This document shows, one piece after another, positions 7,578-14,325 of a stretch of 14,325 nt of DNA. Within the stretch, counting starts at the first letter, position 1, and every line of letters begins with the position of its first letter. Both the position numbers and the translations under genes were made by a program. Source of the stretch: Armatimonadota bacterium. GTDB taxonomy: Bacteria > Sysuimicrobiota > Sysuimicrobiia > Sysuimicrobiales > JACQTN01. The stretch covers positions 1 through 14,325 of the forward strand of contig JACQTN010000448.1 in NCBI GenBank assembly GCA_016210785.1, written 5' to 3'. The notes beneath the pieces were generated by a model. The model was not told the origin of the DNA and made no database searches. It was given only the letters and a program-made list of their open reading frames with translations.

Positions 7578-8564
7578 ATGCTGGAACTCTCGATCGCCTG
7601 CGGCACGACCGACCGGCTGCTGCCGCTCAGAGACGGCAGGGTAAGACCGGAGGGGGTCACGCTGCATTTCACCGAGAATAGAGGTCGGGACATCTTCTGG
7701 CGCATGCTGCGGCATAAGGACTTTGATGTGGCCGAGATGTCACTCTCCTCCTACACGCTCGCCGTGGCCGCGGGGATGCGCGATTTTGTCGCCATCCCGG
7801 TGTTCCCCTCCCGGCTCTTCCGCCACGGCCACATCTTTGTGAACAGCGATGCCGGGATCGAGTCCCCTCAGGACCTCAAGGGAAAAGCGATAGGCACGCC
7901 CGAGTATCAGGTGACCGCGGGGGTCTTCATGCGGGGCCTGTTGTCCGACGAATACGGGGTCACGGCCGAGGACGTGCAATGGGTGACGGCGGCAGAGGAG
8001 CTGATTCCGATCGACCTGCCCCCGCGGATCAGACTCCGGCGGGTGGAAAGCCAGGCGGTCCTGGGCCGCATGCTGGAGACCGGCGAGATTGCCGCCATGG
8101 CGGCGATCTCGCCCCCAGAGCCGTTCTTGCGGGGCGCGCCCAGCGTGCGCCGCTTGTTGGGCAACCTTCAGCAGCTCGAAGAGGACTACTTCCGGCGGAC
8201 GCGGATCTTCCCCATCATGCACACGGTCGTCGTCCGCAGGGAGATTTACGATCGCCACCCCTGGGTCACCCGCGACCTGTACGACGCGTTCCTGGAGGCC
8301 AAGCGGGTCTGTCTTCAAAGCCTGCGAGCGCTGAACACCCTGCCCTACACCATGCCGTTCTTGCCGCACTACCTGGAACACCAGCGGCGGATGTTTGGGG
8401 AGGACCCCTGGCCATACGGCGTGGAACAGAATCTGCCCACCTTGACCGCCTTTCGTCGCTACCTCACCGAGCAGGGATTGGTCAACCGAGCCCCGGAGAT
8501 CGAGGAGCTGTTTGCGGCGAACTGCCTCAGTGAAGCAGACCCCGCAGATCGCAAGCAGGCCTGA
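7578..8564 (+). CDS. 4,5-dihydroxyphthalate decarboxylase-like protein (PBP2-type fold)
   Basis: This 328-residue protein resembles the family named after 4,5-dihydroxyphthalate decarboxylase (Pht5), which has a periplasmic-binding-protein-like fold. Family-typical stretches are DGRVRPEGV at 19-27, FWRMLRHKDFDVAEMSLSSY at 40-59, IPVFPSRLFRHGHIFVN at 73-89, DLKGKAIGTPEYQVTAG at 99-115, FPIMHTVVVRREIYDRHPWV at 211-230 and WPYGVEQN at 278-285. No signal peptide is present (start MLELSIACGTTDRLLPL), so it is predicted to be cytoplasmic. That argues against a classic transporter binding protein. It is the only rightward gene, diverging from the M28 operon and converging on the second molybdenum hydroxylase. 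No phthalate dioxygenase or dihydrodiol dehydrogenase is nearby, so the real substrate may be another aromatic or heterocyclic acid, or it may bind a ligand without catalysis. Family call is firm; function is open. Confidence 0.9.
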   Translation: MLELSIACGTTDRLLPLRDGRVRPEGVTLHFTENRGRDIFWRMLRHKDFDVAEMSLSSYTLAVAAGMRDFVAIPVFPSRLFRHGHIFVNSDAGIESPQDLKGKAIGTPEYQVTAGVFMRGLLSDEYGVTAEDVQWVTAAEELIPIDLPPRIRLRRVESQAVLGRMLETGEIAAMAAISPPEPFLRGAPSVRRLLGNLQQLEEDYFRRTRIFPIMHTVVVRREIYDRHPWVTRDLYDAFLEAKRVCLQSLRALNTLPYTMPFLPHYLEHQRRMFGEDPWPYGVEQNLPTLTAFRRYLTEQGLVNRAPEIEELFAANCLSEADPADRKQA

Positions 8565-8721
8565 GCAGACCTCGGCCCGCGAAGCCCCGGGAGCGCCCAG
8601 GCGTACGGACGACCCCTCCTTCCCGCGCCCCTCCTAACCTTGGACTTGTGCGCCCCGCGGGAAGACGACCCATGAATCAACGAGCCAACGCGGAACGCGA
8701 CTCTCCCCCTTCGCTCCCGGT
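8565..8721. other. Convergent intergenic region without a clear terminator
   Basis: These 157 bp separate the 3' ends of the decarboxylase-like gene and molybdenum hydroxylase copy 2. Both transcripts should end here, but I see no stem followed by a T-tract on either strand. A 27-codon frame at 8672-8755 overlaps the antisense of the neighbouring gene and looks spurious. Rho-dependent termination or overlapping 3' ends are possible. Confidence 0.6.
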
Positions 8722-11028
8722 TCACGATCCCGCGCCCGTGGCCTCCGGCCCGTGACCCTTTCGGCCCATGGCAGCCAGCAGCGCTTCCGGGGTCACCGGC
8801 AACCGCGTGACGCGGACACCGACGGCGTCGTAAATCGCGTTGGCGATGGCTGCCGCTACGGGCACCACCGGAGGCTCGCCCACCCCTCGGGCGCCAAAGG
8901 GCGTGTGCGGCAACGGCACCTCGATCAACTCCACGTCGATCGGGGGAACCGCGACCGCCGAAGGGAGCGCGTAGTCCATCAACGTTGCCGTCACGGGCTG
9001 GCCCCGCTCGTCGTACATCATCCGCTCTAACAGGGCCCAGCCGACCCCCTGGGCGACTCCTCCGTGAATCTGGCCCTGAATCGCTTTGGGATTGATGGCA
9101 AAACCCACGTCTTGCAGGGCAACGTAGCGGAGGCCCCGTACCTCCCCCGTCTCCGGATCCACGGCCACCCGGGCGAAGTGAACGGCCGAGCCCGAAGAAC
9201 GAACCTGTGGGGCGACCGCGCCCCGTCCGAAGATGGGCGGGAATCGCCCGCCGTACTGCATCGTCATCCTGGCGATGTCGCCGATGAACACGCGACGATC
9301 CGGCACACCGCGGACCCGCACCCAGCCGTCGACGATCTCCAAATCGTCAGGCCGAGCCTCCATGCACTCCGCGGCGATCTGCAGGACCTGTTGCCGCGCC
9401 TCGGCGGCCGCGTGCTGCACCGCCAGCCCGACGGTCGTGGTGATCTTGCTGCCGCCGGCCACGCCGGCGTACGGCGCGTGCTGCGTGTCGGCCTGGACCA
9501 CCCTCACCATGCGCTCAGGGACGCCGAACGCCTCCGCCGCGATGAGGGCCAGGGTGGTATGCGTCCCTGTGAGATCGACCGATCCCACGACCACGTGCAG
9601 ACCGCCATCGTCGTCCACCCTGCACACCGCGGCCGCAGGCTCGATGCCGCCGCGCCACGGGGTAAGGGCGATCCCCACACCCTCGTATGGCCGCCGACGT
9701 TGTTCTCGTTGCCGCCAGTCGGGATGATCGCGCAAGCGCTCCAGGCACGCGCGGAGACCAAGTGGCGGCCACGGCGTCCCATCGGGCATGGGGTCGCCAC
9801 CGTCCACAACGTTGCGCAGTCGGAACTCCACGGCATCCAGGCCCAACGCACGAGCCAAATCGTCCATGTGCGACTCCATGGCGAACACCGCGGAAGGCCC
9901 GGCGGGGGCCCGGTATGCACCCGCCGGCGTCTTGTGAGTCAACACCTCGACTCCCTCGATGTCCAGATGCGGACAGCGGTACGACCAGCCCAAGATCAGG
10001 CAGGCCAGGGACAGTAGCCCGGTGGGGAACGCGCCCGTATCGTAGACGACACGCCCCCGGATCGCCGTGAGGCTGCCGTCTGACGCCGCGCCCATGCGGA
10101 GGTCGAACAGAATCTGTGGCGCCGGGGTACTCGTAAGGAACTCTTCCATCCGTGTGAGGACCAACCGGACCGGGCGGCTGGTTTTCATGGCGAGTGCGGC
10201 CACCAGCGGCTCGACCAGGACGATCTTGCCGCCGAACCCGCCGCCGATGGCCGTGGGGATCACGCGGATATTGCCCTGTCCGATCCCGAGGACCTGCGCA
10301 ACCTCCGCTCGGACCAGGAACTGTCCCTGGGTGGCCGTCCAGATGGTCAGGACCCCCGTCAGCGGATCGTGCGCGGCCACCGTGGCGTGGGGCTCCAGGT
10401 ATCCCTGATGCACCACGCCCGTCCGGTAGTGCCGCTCCACCACCACCTTGGCGTCTCTGAAGCCGGCCTCCACGTCCCCGCGGCGGTACTGGATCGTCGC
10501 GTTGATATTGGTCGCACGCCCGCGGGAACCACCCGCCACCACCGCCGTGTCTCCGCCGTGGATGCCGGCCTCGCTCCCCCCTGCTCCGAGGCCTGAGGGC
10601 CAGACCAGCGGGGCACACGGTTCCATGGCCTGGACCGGTTCGACCGCCGCGGCGAGGGGTTCGTAGGTCACCTCGACCAGCGCCGCCGCATCCTGGGCCG
10701 TCGCCTCGTCTCCCGCCAGGACGACGGCCACGGGGTGTCCAGCGAACACGACGCGATCCGCGGCCAGAAGGATCTGGCTGCGGGAGGCCGGGGCTTCCCC
10801 CAGGCCGCCCAGGTCGGCCGCCGTCACCACGGCGACCACGCCGGGGACGGCCCGAGCCCGCCGGGTATCGATCGACAGGATGCGGGCATGGGCGTGCGGG
10901 CTCAGCACGAGCCGGGCGTGAAGCATACCGGGAAGAGAGATATCGGCCGCGTAGGGGGCCCGGCCGGCGACCTTCTCCCGGCCATCCCTGAGCCTGACGG
11001 ATTTCCCGACCGCCTGGTAGGTGCGCAC
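8722..11028 (-). CDS. Xanthine/aldehyde dehydrogenase family molybdopterin-binding large subunit (copy 2)
   Basis: This 768-residue molybdenum hydroxylase catalytic subunit is a distant paralogue of the one at 3255-5642. Key parts are VGKSVRLRDGREKVAGRAPY at 7-26, TATQGQF with Gln234 (bovine Gln767), GGGFGGK at 262-268, AYRAPAGPSA with Arg373 (bovine Arg880), and GARGVGEPP with catalytic Glu718 (bovine Glu1261). Ile269 replaces purine-binding Glu802. The pterin-contacting GQG motif is missing; the equivalent stretch reads GSVDLTGTHTT (482-492), whereas copy 1 keeps GQG. Cofactor binding may therefore differ. No 2Fe-2S or FAD subunit is in the window. GTG 11028 has AGGAG 9 nt upstream, overlapping the TAG stop of the amidohydrolase before it (12-nt gap), so it belongs to that operon and is probably its last gene. 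Substrate unknown: an aldehyde or N-heterocycle is most likely. Confidence 0.93.
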   Translation of the reverse strand: MRTYQAVGKSVRLRDGREKVAGRAPYAADISLPGMLHARLVLSPHAHARILSIDTRRARAVPGVVAVVTAADLGGLGEAPASRSQILLAADRVVFAGHPVAVVLAGDEATAQDAAALVEVTYEPLAAAVEPVQAMEPCAPLVWPSGLGAGGSEAGIHGGDTAVVAGGSRGRATNINATIQYRRGDVEAGFRDAKVVVERHYRTGVVHQGYLEPHATVAAHDPLTGVLTIWTATQGQFLVRAEVAQVLGIGQGNIRVIPTAIGGGFGGKIVLVEPLVAALAMKTSRPVRLVLTRMEEFLTSTPAPQILFDLRMGAASDGSLTAIRGRVVYDTGAFPTGLLSLACLILGWSYRCPHLDIEGVEVLTHKTPAGAYRAPAGPSAVFAMESHMDDLARALGLDAVEFRLRNVVDGGDPMPDGTPWPPLGLRACLERLRDHPDWRQREQRRRPYEGVGIALTPWRGGIEPAAAVCRVDDDGGLHVVVGSVDLTGTHTTLALIAAEAFGVPERMVRVVQADTQHAPYAGVAGGSKITTTVGLAVQHAAAEARQQVLQIAAECMEARPDDLEIVDGWVRVRGVPDRRVFIGDIARMTMQYGGRFPPIFGRGAVAPQVRSSGSAVHFARVAVDPETGEVRGLRYVALQDVGFAINPKAIQGQIHGGVAQGVGWALLERMMYDERGQPVTATLMDYALPSAVAVPPIDVELIEVPLPHTPFGARGVGEPPVVPVAAAIANAIYDAVGVRVTRLPVTPEALLAAMGRKGHGPEATGAGS

Positions 11029-11040
11029 GCCGTCCCGCTC

Positions 11041-12234
11041 CTAGGCCAGATGCTCCACCAGCGCCTTCGGATCGTAGCGGCGGCCCGCCTGCATGACAAA
11101 CCGCAGGCTGGAGAGCGCGCCGATATCCTCCAGGGGGTCGTCCGACACCGCGATCAGATCGGCCCACTTGCCGGCCTCCAGCGTCCCCGTGTCCCTCCCC
11201 AACCCGCAGACCTCCGCCGCGGTCCTGGTGGCCGCCGTGATGGCCTCCATCGGGGAGAGGCCGCCGTGCCGCACCGCGCAGCCCACCTCAAACCACATGA
11301 GGCCGTGCATGGAATCGGTGCCCATGGTGTAGGTCACCCCCCGCGCCTTGGCCTTCCGCACGCTCCGTCCCGCCACGCTCTCCACCAGCGCGCGATACTC
11401 CTGCAACGTCGGATAGGCGCTCCAGTCAATCCCCGGGTAGAGGTGGAGCGTCATGGTGGAGACCAGCACCGATCCCCGCTCCGCCATCAGGTCGAGCTCC
11501 TCATCGGTCAGAAAGTGCCCGTGCTCGATCGTGTCGACGCCGGCCTCGATCGCATACCGCGCGCCCAGCCCGCCGATGGCGTGGGCGGAGACCTTCCGGG
11601 CGTGGGCGTGCGCCACCTCCACCGCCGCGCGGATCTCCTCCCGCGAGTAGTAGTGCTGCAGCGGGTTCGTCCTGGCAGTATAGGCTCCGCCGCCGGAGGT
11701 GAAGATCTTGATCAAATCCGCCCCCGCCTTGATGTTGGCCCGCGCCACCTTGCGGATCTCCTCCGGACCGTCCGCGGCCACGAAGCCGCTGAAGACACCG
11801 TAGCCGCCGGTCGCCACCAGCGGACGGGTGGCGATCAGCACGCGCGGGCCGACCATCGTCCCCTCCGCCAGGGCGCGCTTATAGGCGACGTCAATGAAAT
11901 GGATCTCCCCCACCGTGCGCATGGTCGTGACCCCGGAGGCCAGGCAGATGCGTGCGTGGCGGGTCGCCTGAAGCGCGAGGGCCGCGTCCGGCTGCCTGAG
12001 CTGCTCGTCCTCATTACCCATGGCGTTCTTGGCCAGATGGCCGTGCATGTCGATCAAACCGGGCAGCACGGTCCACCCTCCAAGATCAATGACCTCGGTT
12101 CCCGACGGCGCCGTGACCTCGGACCGCTTCCCCACCTGCACAATGCGTTCGCCGTCCACGAGCACGACGCCGCCGGCGATGGCCGGGGCGCCGGTGCCGT
12201 CGATAACCTGCTTCGCCCTGATCAATGTGGCCAC
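11041..12234 (-). CDS. Imidazolonepropionase/prolidase-like metal-dependent amidohydrolase (copy B)
   Basis: This 397-residue amidohydrolase-superfamily enzyme is of the COG1228 type, a group that includes imidazolonepropionase and Xaa-Pro dipeptidases. The metal site is complete: His64 and His66 (DMHGH), Lys176 (GADLIKIF, a likely carboxylated ligand), His218 (SAHAI), His238 (IEHGH) and Asp307 (GTDSMHG). The N-terminal small beta domain reads VIDGTGAPAI, and the C-terminal part has GTLEAGKWADL, typical of the family. It aligns without gaps to the next gene upstream (copy A), about 289 of 397 residues identical by hand count. GTG 12234 was chosen: AAGGAGG lies 7 nt before it, and the resulting start MATLIRAKQVIDGTG matches copy A. 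Peptide permease and peptidase neighbours favour a dipeptide or cyclic amide substrate, which is inference. No signal peptide, so cytoplasmic. Confidence 0.94.
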   Translation of the reverse strand: MATLIRAKQVIDGTGAPAIAGGVVLVDGERIVQVGKRSEVTAPSGTEVIDLGGWTVLPGLIDMHGHLAKNAMGNEDEQLRQPDAALALQATRHARICLASGVTTMRTVGEIHFIDVAYKRALAEGTMVGPRVLIATRPLVATGGYGVFSGFVAADGPEEIRKVARANIKAGADLIKIFTSGGGAYTARTNPLQHYYSREEIRAAVEVAHAHARKVSAHAIGGLGARYAIEAGVDTIEHGHFLTDEELDLMAERGSVLVSTMTLHLYPGIDWSAYPTLQEYRALVESVAGRSVRKAKARGVTYTMGTDSMHGLMWFEVGCAVRHGGLSPMEAITAATRTAAEVCGLGRDTGTLEAGKWADLIAVSDDPLEDIGALSSLRFVMQAGRRYDPKALVEHLA

Positions 12235-12241
12235 AGGGATT

Positions 12242-12248
12242 CCTCCTT
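12242..12248 (-). promoter_or_regulatory. Ribosome binding site deciding the start of amidohydrolase copy B
   Basis: AAGGAGG on the minus strand, 7 nt before GTG 12234. It excludes a longer in-frame reading to 12360, whose extra 42 residues have no counterpart in copy A. Confidence 0.85.
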
Positions 12249-12299
12249 TGTGTGCCTCTTGCATCCGCGGGGCGGGCTCCGCGCGGGCCGCTCCCCCCT

Positions 12300-12340
12300 C
12301 GCGGCACGGGGAACAGGGGGAGTCCGGAAGCCGTGCCGCG
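12300..12340. repeat. 10-bp perfect inverted repeat between the two amidohydrolase genes
   Basis: CGCGGCACGG (12300-12309) and CCGTGCCGCG (12331-12340) are exact reverse complements around a 21-nt spacer. They lie in the 122-bp gap between copy A and copy B. No T-run follows the stem on the coding (minus) strand, so it is not a standard terminator. A strong mRNA hairpin here could stabilise upstream mRNA or reduce downstream expression. Confidence 0.6.
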
Positions 12341-12356
12341 GGCCAACCGCCAGCAG

Positions 12357-13571
12357 TCACATCAGCACGCCCTCCTGGGGAGCCAGGCCCTCCAACAGCG
12401 GGCGCGGATCATACCGTCGCCCCTCCTTCATCACCAGCCGCACAGCGGCCAGCGCAGCGATGTCCTCCAAGGGATCCCCGGCCACCGCGATCAGGTCGGC
12501 GGACTTGCCGGACTCGAGGGTCCCGGTCTCCTCCGCGAGCCCGCACACCTCCGCTGCAGTCTTCGTGGCCGCGACGATTGCCTCCATGGGCGACAGCCCC
12601 GCGCGGCGCACCGCGCAGCCGACCTCAAACCACATGAGGCCGTGCATGGCATCGGTGCCCACAGTGTAGGTCACGCCGTGCTGCTTCGCCCGGCGGATGT
12701 TCTGGCCCGCCGCCTCCTCCACCCGGGCGCGGTACTCCACGACGTGCGGAAAGGCGCTCCAGTCCACGCCCGGATAGAGGTGGATGGAGTTGGTGGCGAC
12801 GAGGGCCGTGCCGTGCTTCGCCATGAGGGCGACCTCGTCATCGCTGAGGAAGTGGCCGTGCTCAATGACGTCCACGCCAGCCTCGATGGCGTACCGCGTC
12901 CCCGTGCCGCCCTGGGCGTGCACCGCCACCTTGCGGCCGAAGGCGTGCGCGACCTCCACAGCCGCGCGGATCTCTTCGTAGGAGTAGTAGTGCTGGAGCG
13001 GTGTGGCCCGTGTGCGGTAGGTCCCGCCCCCCGTCACGAACATCTTGATCAGGTCCGCGCCTGCCTTGATATTGGCGCGGACCATCTTGCGGATCTCCTC
13101 CGGGCCGTCCGCGGGCGCGAACCCGCTGAACACGCCGTAGCCGCCGGTCGCCACGAGAGGCCGGGTCGCAATCACTACCCGCGGGCCCACCATGGTGCCC
13201 TGGGCGATGGCGCGCTTGTAGGCGACATCGATGAAGTTGATCTCTCCCACGATGCGGGCCGTGGTCACCCCGCCGGCCAGGGCGATGCGGGCGTGCCGCG
13301 TGGCCTGGATGGCGATGTCCGCGTCGGGCTGCCGGAGCTGCTGGTCCTCGTTGCCCATGGCGTCCATGCCGAAGTGCTCATGCATGTCGATGAGCCCCGG
13401 CAGGACCGTCCAGGCGCCGGCGTCGATCACCTCGGCGCCCGCCGGCATCTCCACCTGGGAACGCTTCCCCACCTGCGTGATCCGCCCGTTCTCGATGAGA
13501 ACGGCGCCATCCGCGATGGGCGGCCGGCCCGTGCCGTCGATGACGTACCGCGCAACGACCAGTGTGGCCAT
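12357..13571 (-). CDS. Imidazolonepropionase/prolidase-like metal-dependent amidohydrolase (copy A)
   Basis: This 404-residue enzyme of the amidohydrolase superfamily (COG1228 type) has all expected metal ligands: His64 and His66 (DMHEH), Lys176 (GADLIKMF), His218 (AVHAQ), His238 (IEHGH) and Asp307 (GTDAMHG). It is a tandem duplicate of copy B, with ungapped alignment over 397 residues plus a 7-residue C-terminal tail (PQEGVLM). Differences concentrate near the active site: HEHFGMD versus HGHLAKN after the first metal motif, 184-190, and 211-225. The two may therefore act on different substrates. ATG 13571 has GGAGGAGGG 7 nt upstream and lies 29 nt after the DppC stop. A longer open frame toward 14270 is an out-of-frame shadow of DppC. 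Some COG1228 members are Xaa-Pro dipeptidases, which would suit delivery by a Dpp-type importer. Prolidase, imidazolonepropionase-like or other cyclic amidase activity cannot be separated by eye. Confidence 0.95.
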   Translation of the reverse strand: MATLVVARYVIDGTGRPPIADGAVLIENGRITQVGKRSQVEMPAGAEVIDAGAWTVLPGLIDMHEHFGMDAMGNEDQQLRQPDADIAIQATRHARIALAGGVTTARIVGEINFIDVAYKRAIAQGTMVGPRVVIATRPLVATGGYGVFSGFAPADGPEEIRKMVRANIKAGADLIKMFVTGGGTYRTRATPLQHYYSYEEIRAAVEVAHAFGRKVAVHAQGGTGTRYAIEAGVDVIEHGHFLSDDEVALMAKHGTALVATNSIHLYPGVDWSAFPHVVEYRARVEEAAGQNIRRAKQHGVTYTVGTDAMHGLMWFEVGCAVRRAGLSPMEAIVAATKTAAEVCGLAEETGTLESGKSADLIAVAGDPLEDIAALAAVRLVMKEGRRYDPRPLLEGLAPQEGVLM

Positions 13572-13578
13572 GGCGTGT

Positions 13579-13587
13579 CCCTCCTCC
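13579..13587 (-). promoter_or_regulatory. Ribosome binding site of amidohydrolase copy A
   Basis: GGAGGAGGG on the minus strand ends 7 nt before ATG 13571 and lies in the 29-nt gap after the permease stop. It fixes the start of copy A within a permease-hydrolase operon. Confidence 0.85.
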
Positions 13588-13600
13588 GCGTGCTCCTCCC

Positions 13601-14325
13601 TTATTGGACGCGCAGCGTCGGGTCCAGCATGTCCCGCAGCCAGTCGGCCAGGAAGCCAATGGCGATCACGGTGACCATGAGGGCCAGCCCGGGAAAGGTG
13701 ATGATCCACCAGGCGACGTTGATGTACTCTCGGCCCTCGCCGATGGTCAGACCCCACGTGGGCGTGGGAGGTTGTACCCCCAGGCCCAAGAAGCTCAGCA
13801 CCGACTCCGTGATGATGACCTGCGCCACCTGAAGGGCGGCGACGATGATGACCGCCGCCATGAGGTTGGGCGCGAGGTGGCGGCGGAGGATGTGGAGGTC
13901 GCGGCACCCGATGGCGCGCGCCGCGATCACGAACTCCCGCTCCCGCAGCGTCAGGGTCTGGGCGCGCACAAGTCGGCAGTAGATCACCCAGCTGGACAGC
14001 ACCAGCACCACGATCACGTTGATCAGGCTCGGGCGCACCACGGTGAGCACGAGGATCGCCAGCAGGATGAACTGGAAGGCGAGCTTGATGTCCACGATCC
14101 GCATGACCACCTGGTCGACAAAACCCCCATAGTATCCCGCCACCAGCCCGACGACCACCCCCAGCGCTCCCGCGACCGCCACCGCGATGGCGGCCACGAG
14201 CAGGGAGATTCGCGCCCCAAAGATCATGCGGCTCAACAGATCCCGCCCGAGCTGATCCGTCCCCAGCCATCGCCCCGGGAGGGCGTTGGGGTACCAGAAG
14301 GGAGGCTTCAGGCGCTGGCCGGGAT
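13601..14325 (-). CDS. dppC: DppC/OppC-type ABC transporter permease, missing its N-terminus (cut by window edge)
   Basis: This is an inner-membrane permease subunit of a peptide/nickel-type ABC importer. 240 residues are visible, and the frame is open to the right edge. The first visible part ends in the family signature LGTDQLGRDLLSRMIFGARI at 20-39. Membrane segments follow at about 40-64, 82-98, 101-118, 155-180 and 207-226. The cytoplasmic EAA loop for ATPase contact is EFVIAARAIGCRDLHILRRH at 130-149, and ESVLSFLGLGVQPPTPTWG lies at 173-191. An ATG at 14236 is internal, because the conserved LGTDQLGRD precedes it in frame. A DppB partner is expected to the right, outside the window. It is followed 29 nt later by amidohydrolase copy A, so imported substrate may be passed to the two amidohydrolases. 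Substrate specificity is not visible. Confidence 0.94.
   Translation of the reverse strand, partial: PGQRLKPPFWYPNALPGRWLGTDQLGRDLLSRMIFGARISLLVAAIAVAVAGALGVVVGLVAGYYGGFVDQVVMRIVDIKLAFQFILLAILVLTVVRPSLINVIVVLVLSSWVIYCRLVRAQTLTLREREFVIAARAIGCRDLHILRRHLAPNLMAAVIIVAALQVAQVIITESVLSFLGLGVQPPTPTWGLTIGEGREYINVAWWIITFPGLALMVTVIAIGFLADWLRDMLDPTLRVQ

Larger units (their letters stand above)
11041..13571 (-). repeat. Tandem gene duplication of the amidohydrolase
   Basis: Copies A and B are direct repeats about 1.3 kb apart. DNA identity is high in places: 11285-11312 and 12622-12649 are identical over 28 bases (encoding the MHGLMWFEV region). The gapless protein alignment and the conserved order indicate duplication in place, followed by divergence. 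The intervening 122 bp is not duplicated. Confidence 0.85.

Noticed and set aside
7492..7641. Arg-rich frame starting at ATG 7492, possible leader peptide
   Set aside because: SD-like GGAGG is too close to the ATG, the product is low complexity, and it overlaps the real gene out of frame.
8672..8755. 27-codon frame in the convergent region
   Set aside because: No SD, antisense overlap with the end of molybdenum hydroxylase copy 2, and no recognisable sequence.
10735..13832. Long plus-strand open frames opposite the amidohydrolases and molybdenum hydroxylase copy 2
   Set aside because: They mirror one another only because the amidohydrolase genes are duplicated; no family features.
13572..14270. 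N-terminal extension of amidohydrolase copy A to about 14270
   Set aside because: It is an out-of-frame reading of DppC; the ATG at 13571 has a strong SD and matches the start of copy B.

Overview
This 14.3 kb window is GC-rich, bacterial, chromosome-like DNA. It is densely coding, uses several GTG starts and strong Shine-Dalgarno (SD) sequences, and has many overlapping stop/start junctions. I see no tRNA, rRNA, CRISPR array, transposase, integrase or phage gene. The style fits an uncultivated, GC-rich soil or sediment heterotroph, but the sequence alone does not fix the phylum.

Layout. A leftward operon starts at 7319 and runs off the left edge. Its order is an M28-type metallopeptidase with a PA-like insert (5655-7319), a molybdenum hydroxylase large subunit (3255-5642), a CocE/NonD (S15) serine hydrolase (1456-3258), an atypical asparaginase-fold amidase (449-1438) and a DppB-type ABC permease (1-452, cut by the edge). 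A single rightward gene for a 4,5-dihydroxyphthalate-decarboxylase-like protein (7578-8564) diverges from it across a 258-bp intergenic region with operator-like palindromes and GC-rich hairpins. A second leftward operon enters from the right edge: DppC-type permease (13601-14325, cut by the edge), two tandemly duplicated imidazolonepropionase/prolidase-like amidohydrolases (12357-13571 and 11041-12234), and a second molybdenum hydroxylase large subunit (8722-11028). This operon converges on the rightward gene.

How the genes may work together (inference). Each leftward operon combines a peptide-type ABC permease, amide- or peptide-bond hydrolases and a molybdenum hydroxylase catalytic subunit. 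Neither shows the 2Fe-2S or FAD subunit that such enzymes normally need. The theme is import and hydrolysis of peptides or other amides, followed by oxidative hydroxylation of an aldehyde or N-heterocycle. Several enzymes have changes at positions that normally define catalysis or specificity. The asparaginase-fold protein lacks the Ser and Asp that bind the amino acid head group. The M28 protein lacks the Glu-Glu pair. The second molybdenum hydroxylase lacks the GQG cofactor motif. Standard family names therefore probably overstate what is known about their substrates.
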